The position numbers were made by a program, and so were the translations under genes. From assembly GCA_954871525.1 (NCBI GenBank), contig OX940862.1:39858232-39922231 (forward strand): a DNA stretch of 64,000 bases. The letters are read 5' to 3'. This document shows, piece by piece, positions 48,926 through 58,627 of this stretch (position 1 is its first letter; every line of letters begins with the position of its first letter). The notes beneath the pieces were generated by a model. It made no database searches. It saw only the letters and a program-made list of their open reading frames with translations, and was not told the DNA's origin. This stretch comes from Parietaria judaica (Eukaryota; Streptophyta; Magnoliopsida; Rosales; Urticaceae).

Positions 48926-49065
48926 CTCGTGGCTTGCGCAATCATCGCATCGCATCAGGTCACTTAGGGTCACGTTAGGCCGCCTTAGGCAACGCACGCT
49001 AGGCCATGTTAGGCTACGCAAGGCGACGCTAGGCCATGTTGGGCCAGCTAGGCCACGCAGGACCA
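48926..49065. repeat. Short degenerate tandem repeat
   Basis: Repeated units such as CTAGGCCATGTTAGGC, CTAGGCCATGTTGGGC and GGTCACTTAGGGTCACGTTA at intervals of about 12-18 bp make an isolated GC-rich minisatellite-like patch. Confidence 0.5.
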
Positions 49066-49275
49066 CACAAAGTTTTAAATTTCAGTACTTTTGTCGATAC
49101 TATATACTATATTCGCTCTCTGGTTGTATTTTGCTCGTTTGCTTTGTTTGTCGTTTTTGTAGGTACAATAATAACATAAACTTTATGTCGTTTATCTTCA
49201 TCTTGTCGTTTTTGTTCTAACTATTAACAAATCGATCGTCAAGGTATTTTATAAAGCTTCTTATGAGGTCTCCTT

Positions 49276-49440
49276 TGTTAATCAGTTAGTTACTAATTAA
49301 GGTTGACATATATCTATATATATATAGTCAAGTCTCAGTCTGTAAACAATAAAAAATTCATTTTTTCATCAATAAAATTCAGTCTTCTTCTTCATTTTCT
49401 CTCTGAAAGAAACTCTTGTTTCTTGAAACGGTATCAGAGC
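49276..49440 (+). mobile_element. Short copia/TRIM-like LTR with primer-binding site
   Basis: Starts TGTTAATCAGTTAGTTACTA and carries a TA-rich box and AATAAA-type signals, with GGTATCAGAGC (49430-49440) just downstream: the core of the initiator tRNA-Met primer-binding site. The LTR would be about 150 bp, the size seen in Ale-type copia or TRIM elements. It sits between inverted arms of about 47 bp (49076-49124 and 49450-49496). No second LTR is identified. Confidence 0.4.
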
Positions 49441-49504
49441 GAAATATAAACAGAGAGCGAATACAGTATATAGTATCGGCAAAAGTACTGAAATTTAATA
49501 CAAA

Positions 49505-50430
49505 GAAATATTTAATTAATTAGAGGCCCCTAACAAGTAATTATTAATCCATGGACCCTCCTATAAATAGAAGTTCATTATGAAAAAACGGTAACTCCAA
49601 TTAAAACAATTTGTATAGCGATAAACATTATTCTATATTCGGTTTTAATACCCGACTAACGTCGGAGCTAAGGAGCTAGCTAGAGCGGAAGCGCCCGATC
49701 GCCGACCTACCTGAGCGGAACCTCGGGATAAGGTTCCAATTCTCTACGGTCACCGACTTATATCCTAAGTGGGCTTTGTGGTAACGTGTCGGAAGACCAT
49801 GTTCCGGTCCGACGATAAGTGTAAGGTCCGATCAGGGTCCGATCGTCGACCTGCCTTATGGAGGTTCTGGTTCTAAGCGGTCTCTGACCTATATCCCGAG
49901 TCCTAGGAATTTGCGGTAACGGGTTGGAGGACCCAGATCCGGTCTGACTGTCCGACTGTAAGCGGAGGGTGTTAATTTTTCAAAACCCAAGCCTAAAGAT
50001 AGAGGCGGAGGAGCTAGCTATAGAGAAGGTTCCGGAGGAATCCCCGCCCTCCAGAGAGCTAGCGAAAAGAAGACGCCGGAAGAACTTGCCCATGCAAGCC
50101 CAGGTACGCATCAGTCAATTCCCACTTTGAACTACTAATCACCTGATCGCAATAAAATGGATATGTAAGCAACCTTGCTATAAGTGACGAGGTGCGGCAT
50201 CATATATTATCACCCCCGATTCTCCCAAATATCGAAGAATCAAGATCAAGCTTCGACCTACCCTACGGTGGTTCCGGTTCTCATAGGTCGCCGATTCATA
50301 TCCCTAGTCTGGTCTGACCGCCTAGTTGGGGGTCCCGAGTCTTTGCGGTAACGGGTCAGAGGATCGGGTTCCGGTCCACCCGGGTTGTGGAGGGTCCGAT
50401 ATTTGAAAGAACAGTGAATCAAGCCTCTAG
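49505..50430 (+). mobile_element. Ty3/gypsy LTR and leader-like fragment, plus orientation
   Basis: CCTATAAATAGAAG (about 49560) is a good TATA box, followed by TTTTAATACCCGACTAACGTCGGAGC, a pattern typical of gypsy R/U5. Then come three degenerate copies of a block containing CGACCTACC...GGTTCYGGTTCT...TTTGCGGTAACGGGT...GATCCGGTC (about 49700, 49850 and 50260). GGAGCTAGCTAGAGCGGAAG also recurs near 50010. No coding domain is attached. Orientation is opposite to the Tat-lineage element to the right, so it is a separate insertion or fragment. Confidence 0.4.
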
Positions 50431-50719
50431 CCTAGGAAAGTCAACAAACGGCGATAGGCTCGGTCCATAATCAAGACATGAGCCGCAATAGTGTTTGATC
50501 CAATTTTCAACATCAATAATTGATTTACCAAAAAATAACTTATAAGATAATGGTTTGTTGATCTTCAGTACATATCAATTAGTATGGGTACTTATGAGAA
50601 ACCAGTGATTTACTGTTTTTATATAAAATAATTTTAAAAATATACGTACTTAAGTTATTAATAAAGTCTAAATACAATCTCGTAACATAGTATTAAATAC
50701 TTATAAATAAATCAATCGT

Positions 50720-51176
50720 GTGATGGAGCCTGTTCCGATCAGCAAATGTGTCTACCAAGTAAATCGACTTCTTCGTATCCCATATAGAATAAAAATCGAT
50801 TTAACACGAGTGATTGTAGAGGGCGATTCGGACCGCCTTGCAGTCACAAAAATACACGAGCAATCATACTGATAGTACAGATGAGGGGTATCTTTGATTG
50901 ATTATTATTACGAGAGGCATCAGTTTCTTCCGTTTATAGCTTGGAACTTCGAAGAGAAAAAACTAATACACACACACAGAATGACTCGGAGATGTTATCG
51001 ACGAACAAATCCGAGCGTCTCCAAGGCTAAGGCTCTCTAGCTACAATGCGATGATACTACTATGACTTTCTCTCCTGATTTCTGCCAACCCCTTCAAATG
51101 GGGACCTTTTCCTCTATTTATAGTGAAACTCCCACCCCTTGGGCTCGAATCACCTGGATGATCTTCAGATGGTCCC

Positions 51177-51212
<36 letters not shown>

Positions 51213-51558
51213 ATACTCCATGGTCCCCCCTTTCTGACATTCTCTGTTGAAACCACGGAGGCTCGTGTCCACTAACGTTGTCGCCTGCCATCTCCTCAGT
51301 CTACTACCCAGCATTTAATGCTCAGGTCGTACGCTCTTATCGCGTCCTCGAGGGATGCCCTAGGTCTCAATGGGCCTCCCTTCGATCTTGGGCCTCGCCA
51401 CCCAAACAGGCATCAACGAACTCGGGCTGCCCCTATCCATCATTCTCCTCATGGGCCAGAGGCCCATCATGGTCTCGCCCACCCCCGTTCCCGTCGTTCC
51501 ATTAGAAAGATGACAAGTGTAAAGTTGAGGATGGATTTGACCAAATCCGACCTTAACA
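50720..51558 (-). mobile_element. 3' LTR of the Tat-lineage element, minus orientation
   Basis: On the minus strand it begins TGTTAAGGTCGGATTTGG at 51558, directly after a polypurine tract. A TATA box (CTATAAATAGA, 51113-51123 on the complement) and a following transcribed-type region fit U3-R. The distal boundary is uncertain: sequence with LTR character continues to about 50720 (ACACATTTGCTGATCGGAAC), but I cannot find a matching CA terminus or a second copy. A 33-bp C run (51178-51210) lies upstream of the TATA box in LTR orientation. Confidence 0.6.
51178..51210. repeat. Poly-C tract (33 C; poly-G on the LTR coding strand)
   Basis: Uninterrupted C33 on the plus strand, equal to G33 on the LTR's transcribed-orientation strand, about 55 bp upstream of its TATA box. 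Length may vary or be an assembly estimate. Confidence 0.85.
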
Positions 51559-51574
51559 GTCAGTCCCCCATTTT
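51559..51574 (-). other. Polypurine tract of the Tat-lineage element
   Basis: Minus-strand AAAATGGGGGACTGAC abuts the LTR start TGTTAAGG, fixing LTR orientation and the 3' end of the element. Confidence 0.65.
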
Positions 51575-52166
51575 GTCAAGTGGATACACTTGAGAAAATG
51601 TAAAAGGAAGACGCGTTGCGCGACAACACTCATCGAGCGACAAGACTATCTCCTCGAGGTCCATCGATCGACGACAGCCTTCCCGCGACGAGGAACTGAC
51701 TTTACGCTGATGTGTCAAGTGCATACACTTGAGGAAATGTAGAAGGAAGACGCGCTGTGTGACGACACTCATCGAACGACAAGGCTATATCCTCGAGAGC
51801 CATCGGTCGACGATAACCTTCCCGCGACGAGGAACTGACCTTACGCTGACGTATCGAGGTCTGATCGCTGCACAGGCTGTCACGCCTCGAATCCCATCCG
51901 CATTTAATGTGGGGTTTCCTGTGCTCTCGAGTACCTACTTTATGGGGTTTACAACGGATCCTTCATCTCGACCGTCGACAGGTTCCACGCGCCTCGATCC
52001 TGGACCGTCCGATCGACTTGCGCCTCTTCACCTTCTCCACGCAACCTTCCGTATATTCGAACCTCCATCTTCTTTCTCAGATTACTCATTTATTCTCCAA
52101 CACTTCGAACTCTATCTTCTATGGCAATTCGTGCGACTTCCATACTCCGCTCATCCTCGCCTTGCA

Positions 52167-53285
52167 ATGTCTCTCTCTGGCAAGATCTTTCAGACCAGGT
52201 TTCCCCTGTCCATCGTGACGGAGGCCAACTGCAAGCATTTCATCAAACACTACATCGACAGCGAATCGTATCTTCTCCGGCTCCCGTACCCCGGTGAACG
52301 CGCTGATGAGCCTCAAGACGACTGTATCGCGATCTATGAGCATTTCTGCGCTGACATCAATCTCCACATCCCGGTGCCAAACTTGATCGTGGCCTTCCTA
52401 GCTGCCTTCAACGTGCCGATAACCCAGGTGAGTTCCAACTCAATCCGGCTTCTCCTATGCACGCTCGTGATGGGACTCGAGCAGGGGGTAGAACTCACTC
52501 TAGAGGACCTCATGAGCCTGTATTTCTTCTCGAAGAACCCCAAGAAAGTGGGGCGGCTCTCTCTGTCTCATCGCAGCAAGCCCCACATCCTCCTGAATCC
52601 GCCCAATAAGGAGGCTATGTGGGAGAACCGTTACTTCTTCACCCGCGTGGACGCGTGCTCGTTCGGGCCTAACCACGCCATGCTGCCCTGCGACTGGATC
52701 GTCAACCAGGAACTCCCAAAGTTTTCTCCGTGGTAACCAAGAAATTCGAGTCGTGACTGGTCCCTCCATTTCAACGGGGATCGAGTCGCCAGTCCCTTTC
52801 GTGACTGGTCCCTCCATTTCAACGGGGATCGAGTCGTGAAGTCGGGCATTTACCAACTCGTCCACATCATGGGTCCGCCCCCTCGAACCTTGTTCCCTCC
52901 AGGGTTCCGAGCCGGCGAAGACGGGAAGGGCTCATCGGCTCCTCAGCGGAAGAGGAACCCCAGGGCTCCTACGAAGGGCCAGAAAAGAAAGTCTCTCTTC
53001 GACGAGACCGACGAGGGTTCTCCTCGCGAGAAAAGCAAGACCACCCCGGCGCCGATATCGCCTCCGAGGGACCGGTCCAAAGACGGCTACCTGGGGTTAG
53101 TTCCTCGGGAAGGAAAAGACCACATGCTCTCGTGCGATGGACCGTCGTCCCGCGACGCCTCCTCAGACCGTTGCTCCAAGCATGCGTCAGATGTCGACGC
53201 GTCTCATCAGGCTACCGACGCGTCACAACTTACAGGGGACCGTCGCTCTCCAGACGCTCCTCGTCCCCAAGGATCCCCTATGTAA
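52167..53285 (+). pseudogene. Antisense extra ORF of the Tat element, N-terminal part (PF04195-like)
   Basis: Runs opposite to the pol genes (56714-59516), between pol and the 3' LTR. The ATG at 52167 (MSLSGKIFQTRF) is chosen because similarity-like composition starts there, although the frame is open from 51729. The segment INLHIPVPNLIVAFLAAFNV followed by ITQVSSNSIRLLLCTLVMGL and EDLMSLYFF resembles the plant putative gypsy-type transposon domain (PF04195). One TAA (52734-52736) interrupts the frame. Just after it a 48-bp in-frame duplication encodes RDWSLHFNGDRV twice (52752-52799 and 52800-52847). The rest is basic, Ser/Pro-rich and probably disordered. Extra ORFs, sometimes antisense, are known in Tat-lineage elements; their function is unknown. 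The strand suggests a separate promoter. Confidence 0.6.
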
Positions 53286-53823
53286 CCTCCCCTTCTTGAT
53301 GGGGGTGGCCCCGCGAACGGGTCCGCCTCCGAGCTTATCGTCGCCACCCTCCCCCCCCCCCCCCCGACATTGCCGCGATCGGTTTCTCTCGTCTCCCTAG
53401 AAGGGATGTGATATTCGACGAAGAGTTTAGCGACGAAGATTTTACCGACGCGGGCCAACTCGCCGACGAAGCTCATGCGACCCCGCCTCTCGCCGACCTT
53501 CTTCCTTCCATCGCGGAAGTTTCCACGTGGATTCTTCCATAACCAACTTCTGGGGTTCCCGCGGGAGGGCATGCGGAAGTCACCTCCGCCCTTGGGGCTG
53601 AAGAGACCCCGACTCCTTCGCCTTTTCCCTGCGAGGCAACTGTCCCAACGACCTAGGGTGCCCTGGTGGTCGACCCCGCGCCAGCTTCCGGGCAGACGAA
53701 CCCGAGGAAGCTCGGCTGGACGCTTTGCCAGCGAACGCCGGGCCTCGGGGCGGAGAGCCCTGAGAAGACGACGACGCCCCTCTTTCCGGCAACCCTCCTC
53801 TTGGGCTTAGTGCTCCCGCCGAT
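53286..53823 (+). pseudogene. Low-complexity middle of the antisense ORF
   Basis: Frame is lost near a C15 run (53351-53365). An acidic stretch (DEEFSDEDFTDAG, about 53420) can be read in another frame. GC-rich, with many overlapping ORFs on both strands and no domain recognised. Confidence 0.35.
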
Positions 53824-55052
53824 TTGTCTTCAGTCGAGGCTTCGCCTGGAGCGGAGGTATCGATGGCGCTCGACGCGACCGACGCCGAGCTCCCACTTCT
53901 GGCGATACCTCCTCATCCTTGGAGATTCGCCGAGCCGCCGAAGACTTCGGCCCCCTCGAATCCTCTTCTTTCGATGTTTCCATCGGGTATGGGGAAGGCC
54001 TCGACGATTTTTACCATCTCGCGCTTCCCGGATCCGCCAACTCTCGCTTCTTCCTCGCAGGATTGGGAGGACTACTCTACTAGGGCGGTCCAAGGCCTGT
54101 CCATGTCCACCCCGAGGGTCCGCGAGTCCTCAGACTCTGTGGGCGACTTCTTTCGGTATCGCAGGGCCGCCGTTTTTACTTTCCAGAGCATGGCGCTCCT
54201 GAACGACCTGATCCTCGACGAATGCGACAACGCCTTCGTTGCCGAGCAGAGGGCGGACGAGATGAGGGAAAAGGACGGAGAGGTAGAGCGACACCTTCAG
54301 ATCTCCATAGCCGGGGAGCAAAGGTATCGGGAGGAAGCGACCCAGGCCCGCCAAGGCCGTCTTGGAGAAGGAGGCTTCTCTTCGTCGAGAAGCGGAACGG
54401 AAGCTTGAGGAAAAGAGATGTGTTCTCGCCGACGAGGCGGAACGCCATCGCCGTGCGTCTCACAGCCTCTCCGAGGCGCTCGAGAAGAAGACGAAGAGGC
54501 TCGCTCCTGAGCGAGGCTGTCGGAGCCCCTCCCGAGGAAGAGAGTCGCCTGGTTCCTCGGGTGACCAATGCTATGAAGAAGCTGGCCGGGGAATTGGAGG
54601 CCGCTCAAGCGGAGGTAGTCGAGGAGCGTAGTGCCCGGCTGCGCCTCTTCAAGAAGGCCAAGGCTAAAGTGCAGCGGCGCGATGAGAGGTTTGCGGCTCT
54701 TGACGAGTCTATCGACCATCATCGCATGGCGGCCGCCTACAAGGCCAATCTTGACATAGTCGCGAGGCTACCTCCCGTGGCGACGGTGGCGAAGCTCCTG
54801 CCCCGTGTGGCGAAGTGGCGCGGGATCTACAAGGAGAATTCCAAGAAGGTGGAGGAGCTAGATGCGAAGTTAGCCCCACCTTTGGATTCCCCGCCCCTCT
54901 CGTCGTGCGATCCCCCCGCCGTCGAGCCTGAGAGGCTAGCTGCCTTCGCAGTGGGGCCAACCGTTTCGGCTTTGGACTCTGTCGACGAGTACGGGACTAA
55001 CGATGAGATCCTCTCGACTCAAGAGCCGGCGGTACAAGACGATCTTTCTTAG
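53824..55052 (+). pseudogene. Antisense extra ORF, C-terminal coiled-coil part, frameshifted
   Basis: Three overlapping frames together give a continuous coiled-coil style protein. They are 53824-54408 (ending RADEMREKDGEVERHLQI), 54362-54631 (LRREAERKLEEKRCVLADEA) and 54222-55052 (MKKLAGELEAAQAEVVEERS, then KAKVQRRDERFAALDESIDH, WRGIYKENSKKVEELDAKL). The ORF stops at TAG after PAVQDDLS. Two frameshifts, near 54360 and 54510, separate the pieces. Long Glu/Lys/Arg/Ala heptad-like runs suggest oligomerisation. It is probably the second half of the antisense protein that starts at 52167, an inference from order and strand. I do not recognise a named domain. Confidence 0.5.
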
Positions 55053-55161
55053 GAATTTTTTTTTTGTTAGCTAGTTTCCCTGTTTCTTTACTTTGTCCTC
55101 TCCGTTGCCAGTTTGGCCTTGCGCCTTTTCTTTTTGCTTGTAATCCCGGCTATTTCACTAA

Positions 55162-55614
55162 ATGAATGAGACCTTAATTTATTCTACTGAGCTTATTGTT
55201 ATTGAGCCATGTTTGTCGCTTCTCTTGTGTTCCTCATTTTATTGGATCCGGCTATTCTCATATTTCTTCTCGCAGGTCGACAAGTCTCCTCTCGTTTCTT
55301 GCCCTTTGAGGTATGCCGAGGACGTGATTGCATTGTTCCTTACTGAGGATCCCGAGCATTACGTCCTCGTACGAGACCTCGTCAATGTCCTTACCCTCCG
55401 GACTGCGGTGCCCTTATCGGAGGAAGTCCAAGGGAGCTCCTCTGCGACTCGTCGTTTGGACGTGTTACCGCAGAATGCTTTGACGAGGTTCCTTGTCCAA
55501 GACCCGCGTCATTTGGCCACCTTCTTAGACTTCGTCAAGGACATCCTCGATCGAGCGACATCGGACGTTATCGAGGAGATTGCCGACGTCGTCGTTTATT
55601 CTGACGAGGGTTGA
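55162..55614 (+). pseudogene. Small hypothetical ORF of the Tat element
   Basis: 150-codon ORF. Its first 35 residues are hydrophobic (LSLLLCSSFYWIRLFSYFF) and the remainder reads YAEDVIALFLTEDPEHYVLV, RDLVNVLTLRTAVPLSEEV and LATFLDFVKDILDRATSDVI. A TTCTCGCAG acceptor-like site at about 55268-55276 precedes VDKSPLVSC, so the second half might be a spliced exon of the antisense ORF and the hydrophobic start only intron sequence. No family recognised. Confidence 0.3.
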
Positions 55615-55767
55615 GGCTTCGCTGCTTTTGTTCAATCAAGTTATACAATTTTGTAAAAGTTTGCCTATAAGGCTTTGATGTAAAAGAAATTTTGTAAGCC
55701 ACTCGAAGTATGAGTCGAAGATTTTTAATTGTATGTAATGTAGAGTGGAGGATGTCAGTATGTACAT

Positions 55768-55771
55768 CCCC

Positions 55772-55792
<21 letters not shown>
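55768..55792. repeat. Poly-C tract (25 C)
   Basis: C25 followed by an A-rich run. A second long homopolymer in the same element, between the antisense ORF and the minisatellite. Confidence 0.85.
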
Positions 55793-55803
<11 letters not shown>

Positions 55804-55914
55804 AAAAAATAAACGAAGGTGGAGAGGAAAAAGGACTTGTCATGATATGCTCTTTTACATGTGCCCTTCGTTGCTACTCTTTATCGTTTGTTCTTCTTAT
55901 TGTTGTCCTGCAAT

Positions 55915-56205
55915 GGTGCCATCGAAACTTTTGTCGAGGCCCTTTTTCCTTTTCTTTTTTGTGGTGCCGTCGAGACTTTTGTCGATGCCCTTTTTTCTTT
56001 TATTTTTCATGGTGCCGTCGAGACTTTTGTCGAGGCCCTTTTTTCTTTTCTATTTCATGGTGCCGTCGAGTCTTTTGTCGAGGCCCTTTTTTCTTTTCTT
56101 TTTCATGGTGTCGTCGAGACTTTTATCGAGGCCCTTTTTTCTTTTCTTTTTCATGGTGCCGTCGAGACTTTTGTCAAGGCCCTTTTTTCTTTTTCAAGTT
56201 GCAAG
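55915..56205 (+). repeat. Six-copy 48-bp minisatellite
   Basis: Units begin GGTGCCGTCGAGACTTTTGT at 55915, 55963, 56011, 56059, 56107 and 56155, an exact 48-bp period, each ending in a T-rich CTTTTCTTTTTCAT segment. Since 48 is divisible by three, all plus-strand frames stay open; one reads GAVETFVEALFSFLFH repeatedly. It lies between the antisense ORF and the end of pol. I regard the ORFs as by-products. Confidence 0.92.
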
Positions 56206-56713
56206 CGGTGACGAGTCCGATGATAATGTCGTACTCGCCACGGCGGCGTACTCGAAACAACGACGATGAGCGTGTCGGGGACAAGCCAAGGCCTCTTTTT
56301 GCCTTTTTGAATTTACTTTCGTGCCGTATTTAGGCTTTGTTTGTTCCTTTACGAGTCAATTCTCGCAATATTTTAATGCTATCGATTTTGTTGTTGATGC
56401 CTGGGTCGTAGCCGTTCGTCCGCTGTTCTTATTTTGAGTGTATTCGTTAATTGGGACCTGTTGAAATGTTAGAACATACTCGTGTTTGCCATAAAGGCGA
56501 GCCTCGTCAAACCTTTCGAGTCCCCCATATGGGTGCGGCTCGTGAGGGAAGAGTACTCCCAATCTGATTAAATATAGGCCGGAGCCTTGAGCAGTCCCTA
56601 ACAGGTGGGTCGGGATTCCCCTTGTAAACAGATAAAATAGACTATTTGAAACATAAAGACTTAATAAAATATAGTGTAAATAGCGGGGGTTGGGGCGACA
56701 AGACCTCTCGAGT

Positions 56714-57718
56714 CTATTGATAGAACTTCTTGATGTGTTTGACGTTCCAACTCCGAATCACCTCAACGCCGGCCGTGTTTTCGAGTCTATAGGCTCCTGA
56801 CTTGACCACCTCGATGACTTTGTATGGGCCCTCCCAGTTTTGCCCGAGCTTGCCCGCGTTTAACTCCGCTGTGTTTTGGAAGACTCTACGGAGTACCAGT
56901 TCACCGACCCGAAACTGTCGAGGGCGCACGCTCTTATTGTAGAAGCGGGCGATGGTGCTCTGGTATTTGGCGATGTGCGCTTTGGCCCGTTCTTGTCTCT
57001 CGTCGAGGTGGTCGAGTTGATGGAGCAGGCTTTGGTTGTTGTCGTCTGCGTTGCTCGGGGCCCACGCTCGTCGTAGGCTAGGTACTCCCACCTCGGCTGG
57101 TACCACCGCTTCAACCCCAAAGGCGATGCCAAAGGGGGTCTCGCCGGTGGCTGAGTGGGGAGTAGTGCAATAAGCCCAGAGCACTCCGGGAAGCTCGTCG
57201 GCCCACAAGCCCTTCTTCTCGTAAAGACTTTTTTTTATGCTGTCGACGATGGTGCGGTTGACCGCCTCCGCGTTCCCGTTTTCTTGGGGGTATGTCGGCG
57301 TCGACGTGTTCAGTTTTATCCTCCAACGAGCGCAGAAGTCCTGGAATCTTTTCGAGATGAACTGGGAACCGTTATCGGCGATGATCTCCTGAGGCAGACC
57401 GAAATGCGTAATCACGTTCTTCCATACGTAGCTCTCGACATCGGAATCCTTGATGTTGGCGTACGCCTCTGCTTCGGACCACTTGGTGAAGAAATCCATT
57501 ACTACCAGCATAAACTTTCACTGTCGGGTGCCGGTGGGCATAGGACCAACGATGTCCATCGACCACTTCATGAAGGGGTACGGCACGGACACCACCGACA
57601 GATTTTTTGCCGGGCAGTTGATTGCCATGGCGTGGCGTTGGCATTTCTCGCACTTCTTGGTGTGGCTGGCGCAATCCGCGACCATGGTTTCCCAAAAGAA
57701 CCCTTGCCGCTTGGCCTT
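56714..57718 (-). pseudogene. Tat-lineage integrase
   Basis: C-terminal domain of pol on the minus strand. The zinc-binding CEKCQRHAMAIN part (about 57640) is followed by WSMDIVGPMPTG and an in-frame TGA (57518-57520). The core follows: LVVMDFFTKWSEAEAYANI (first Asp), EIIADNGSQFISKRFQDFC (second Asp) and YPQENGNAEAVNRTIVDSI (Glu, with 35 residues between second Asp and Glu). It ends with GELVLRRVFQNTAELNAGKL, GPYKVIEVVKSGAYRLEN and SWNVKHIKKFY before a normal stop. There is no chromodomain, as expected for Tat. All DDE residues are present, so this was a functional integrase until recently. Confidence 0.92.
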
Positions 57719-58627
57719 TCACAGCAGGGAACGGCCGCCGGAGTGATTGCCGCACTCTCCTCCGTGGATTTCTCCCATCACGTACTCCGCTTCATTTTTG
57801 CCCAAGCAACGCAGCAATATTCCTTCGAAGCTCGCCATGTATAACCTACCATCTAAGACGGAGTACTTGGCGCTCTTGGTTCGCACTTTCCTGGCCTCCT
57901 GTCGGTCGTCGGGTAGTATCCCCTCGAGAATGTATCGTCGAAAAGGCGTGCGCCAATCCTCTTCTTCGTCGTCGTCCACCACACCCTGTTCTTCGGGCCC
58001 CGGGTCTTCGTCTTCGATGTCGAGGATTTTGGGGTTGTCGGCACTAGGGGCGTTGTCGGCTTCTAGCTCCTCGGGCGGATTCTCGTTGGGCTTGTACTTA
58101 TTCTTCGCCGGGCCCTCTCCTCGCTTGATGCTCGGCCTTTCGACCGTCTCGACTGTGCTCGATCTGAGCTCGTCAATTTCAGTCGTTGAACCCAAGCCAG
58201 CCAGCGCATCGGCGTGGTTGTTGTCACCTCTAGATACCTGCGTCAAAGTCCAAAAGTTGAACTTTTTTGACAAGGATTCGACCACCCCCGCGTACGCCTC
58301 CATCCTCTCGTCATTCTTCTCGTACTCCCCGTTAACCTGTTTGACCACCAGCTGGGAATCCGAAAAGGCATTTACCTTCCTAACGCCCAAGGCCAAAGCC
58401 GATTGCATCCCGACGTTGAGAGCCTCGTACTCTGCCTCGTTGTTGGTGGACCGGAAGGCGAGGTGACAAGTCTTTTCTATCACTTCTCCCATCAGAGAGA
58501 CGATCCTGATTCTGATGCCTGATCCGAGCGACGTTGACGACCCGTCGACGAGGAGCCTCCACATTCCTATCTCGTCGCGCAAATCCACGAGCTCCTTCGG
58601 CAGCTCGATAAGGAAATCAACGAGGAC
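57719..58627 (-). pseudogene. Second (acquired) RNase H of the Tat-lineage element
   Basis: Same frame as the flanking RT and integrase. WRLLVDGSSTSLGSGI, STNNEAEYEALNVGM, AFSDSQLVVKQVNGEY and GDNNHADALAGLGST carry the Asp, Glu, Asp and Asp positions of an archaeal/cellular-type RNase H. A second RNase H of this type, between the original RNase H and integrase, characterises the Tat lineage. An acidic linker (EDEDPGPEEQGVVDDDEEED) and the start of the integrase HHCC region (GGECGNHSGGRSLL) follow. A TGA (57719-57721) closes the frame and a TAG (58628-58630) precedes it; both interrupt an otherwise continuous pol. Confidence 0.88.

Noticed and set aside
48520..48978. 152-residue plus ORF divergent from SRP9
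   Set aside because: No domain, unusual composition, and it runs into a short GC-rich minisatellite; no splice or start context supports it.
53137..54960. Many long ORFs in all frames at 53.1-55.0 kb
   Set aside because: High GC content opens most frames; only the frames with coiled-coil pattern and consistent order were kept as the antisense ORF.
56824..58466. Plus-strand ORFs up to 239 residues opposite Tat pol
   Set aside because: They are complements of clearly recognisable integrase and RNase H on the minus strand.
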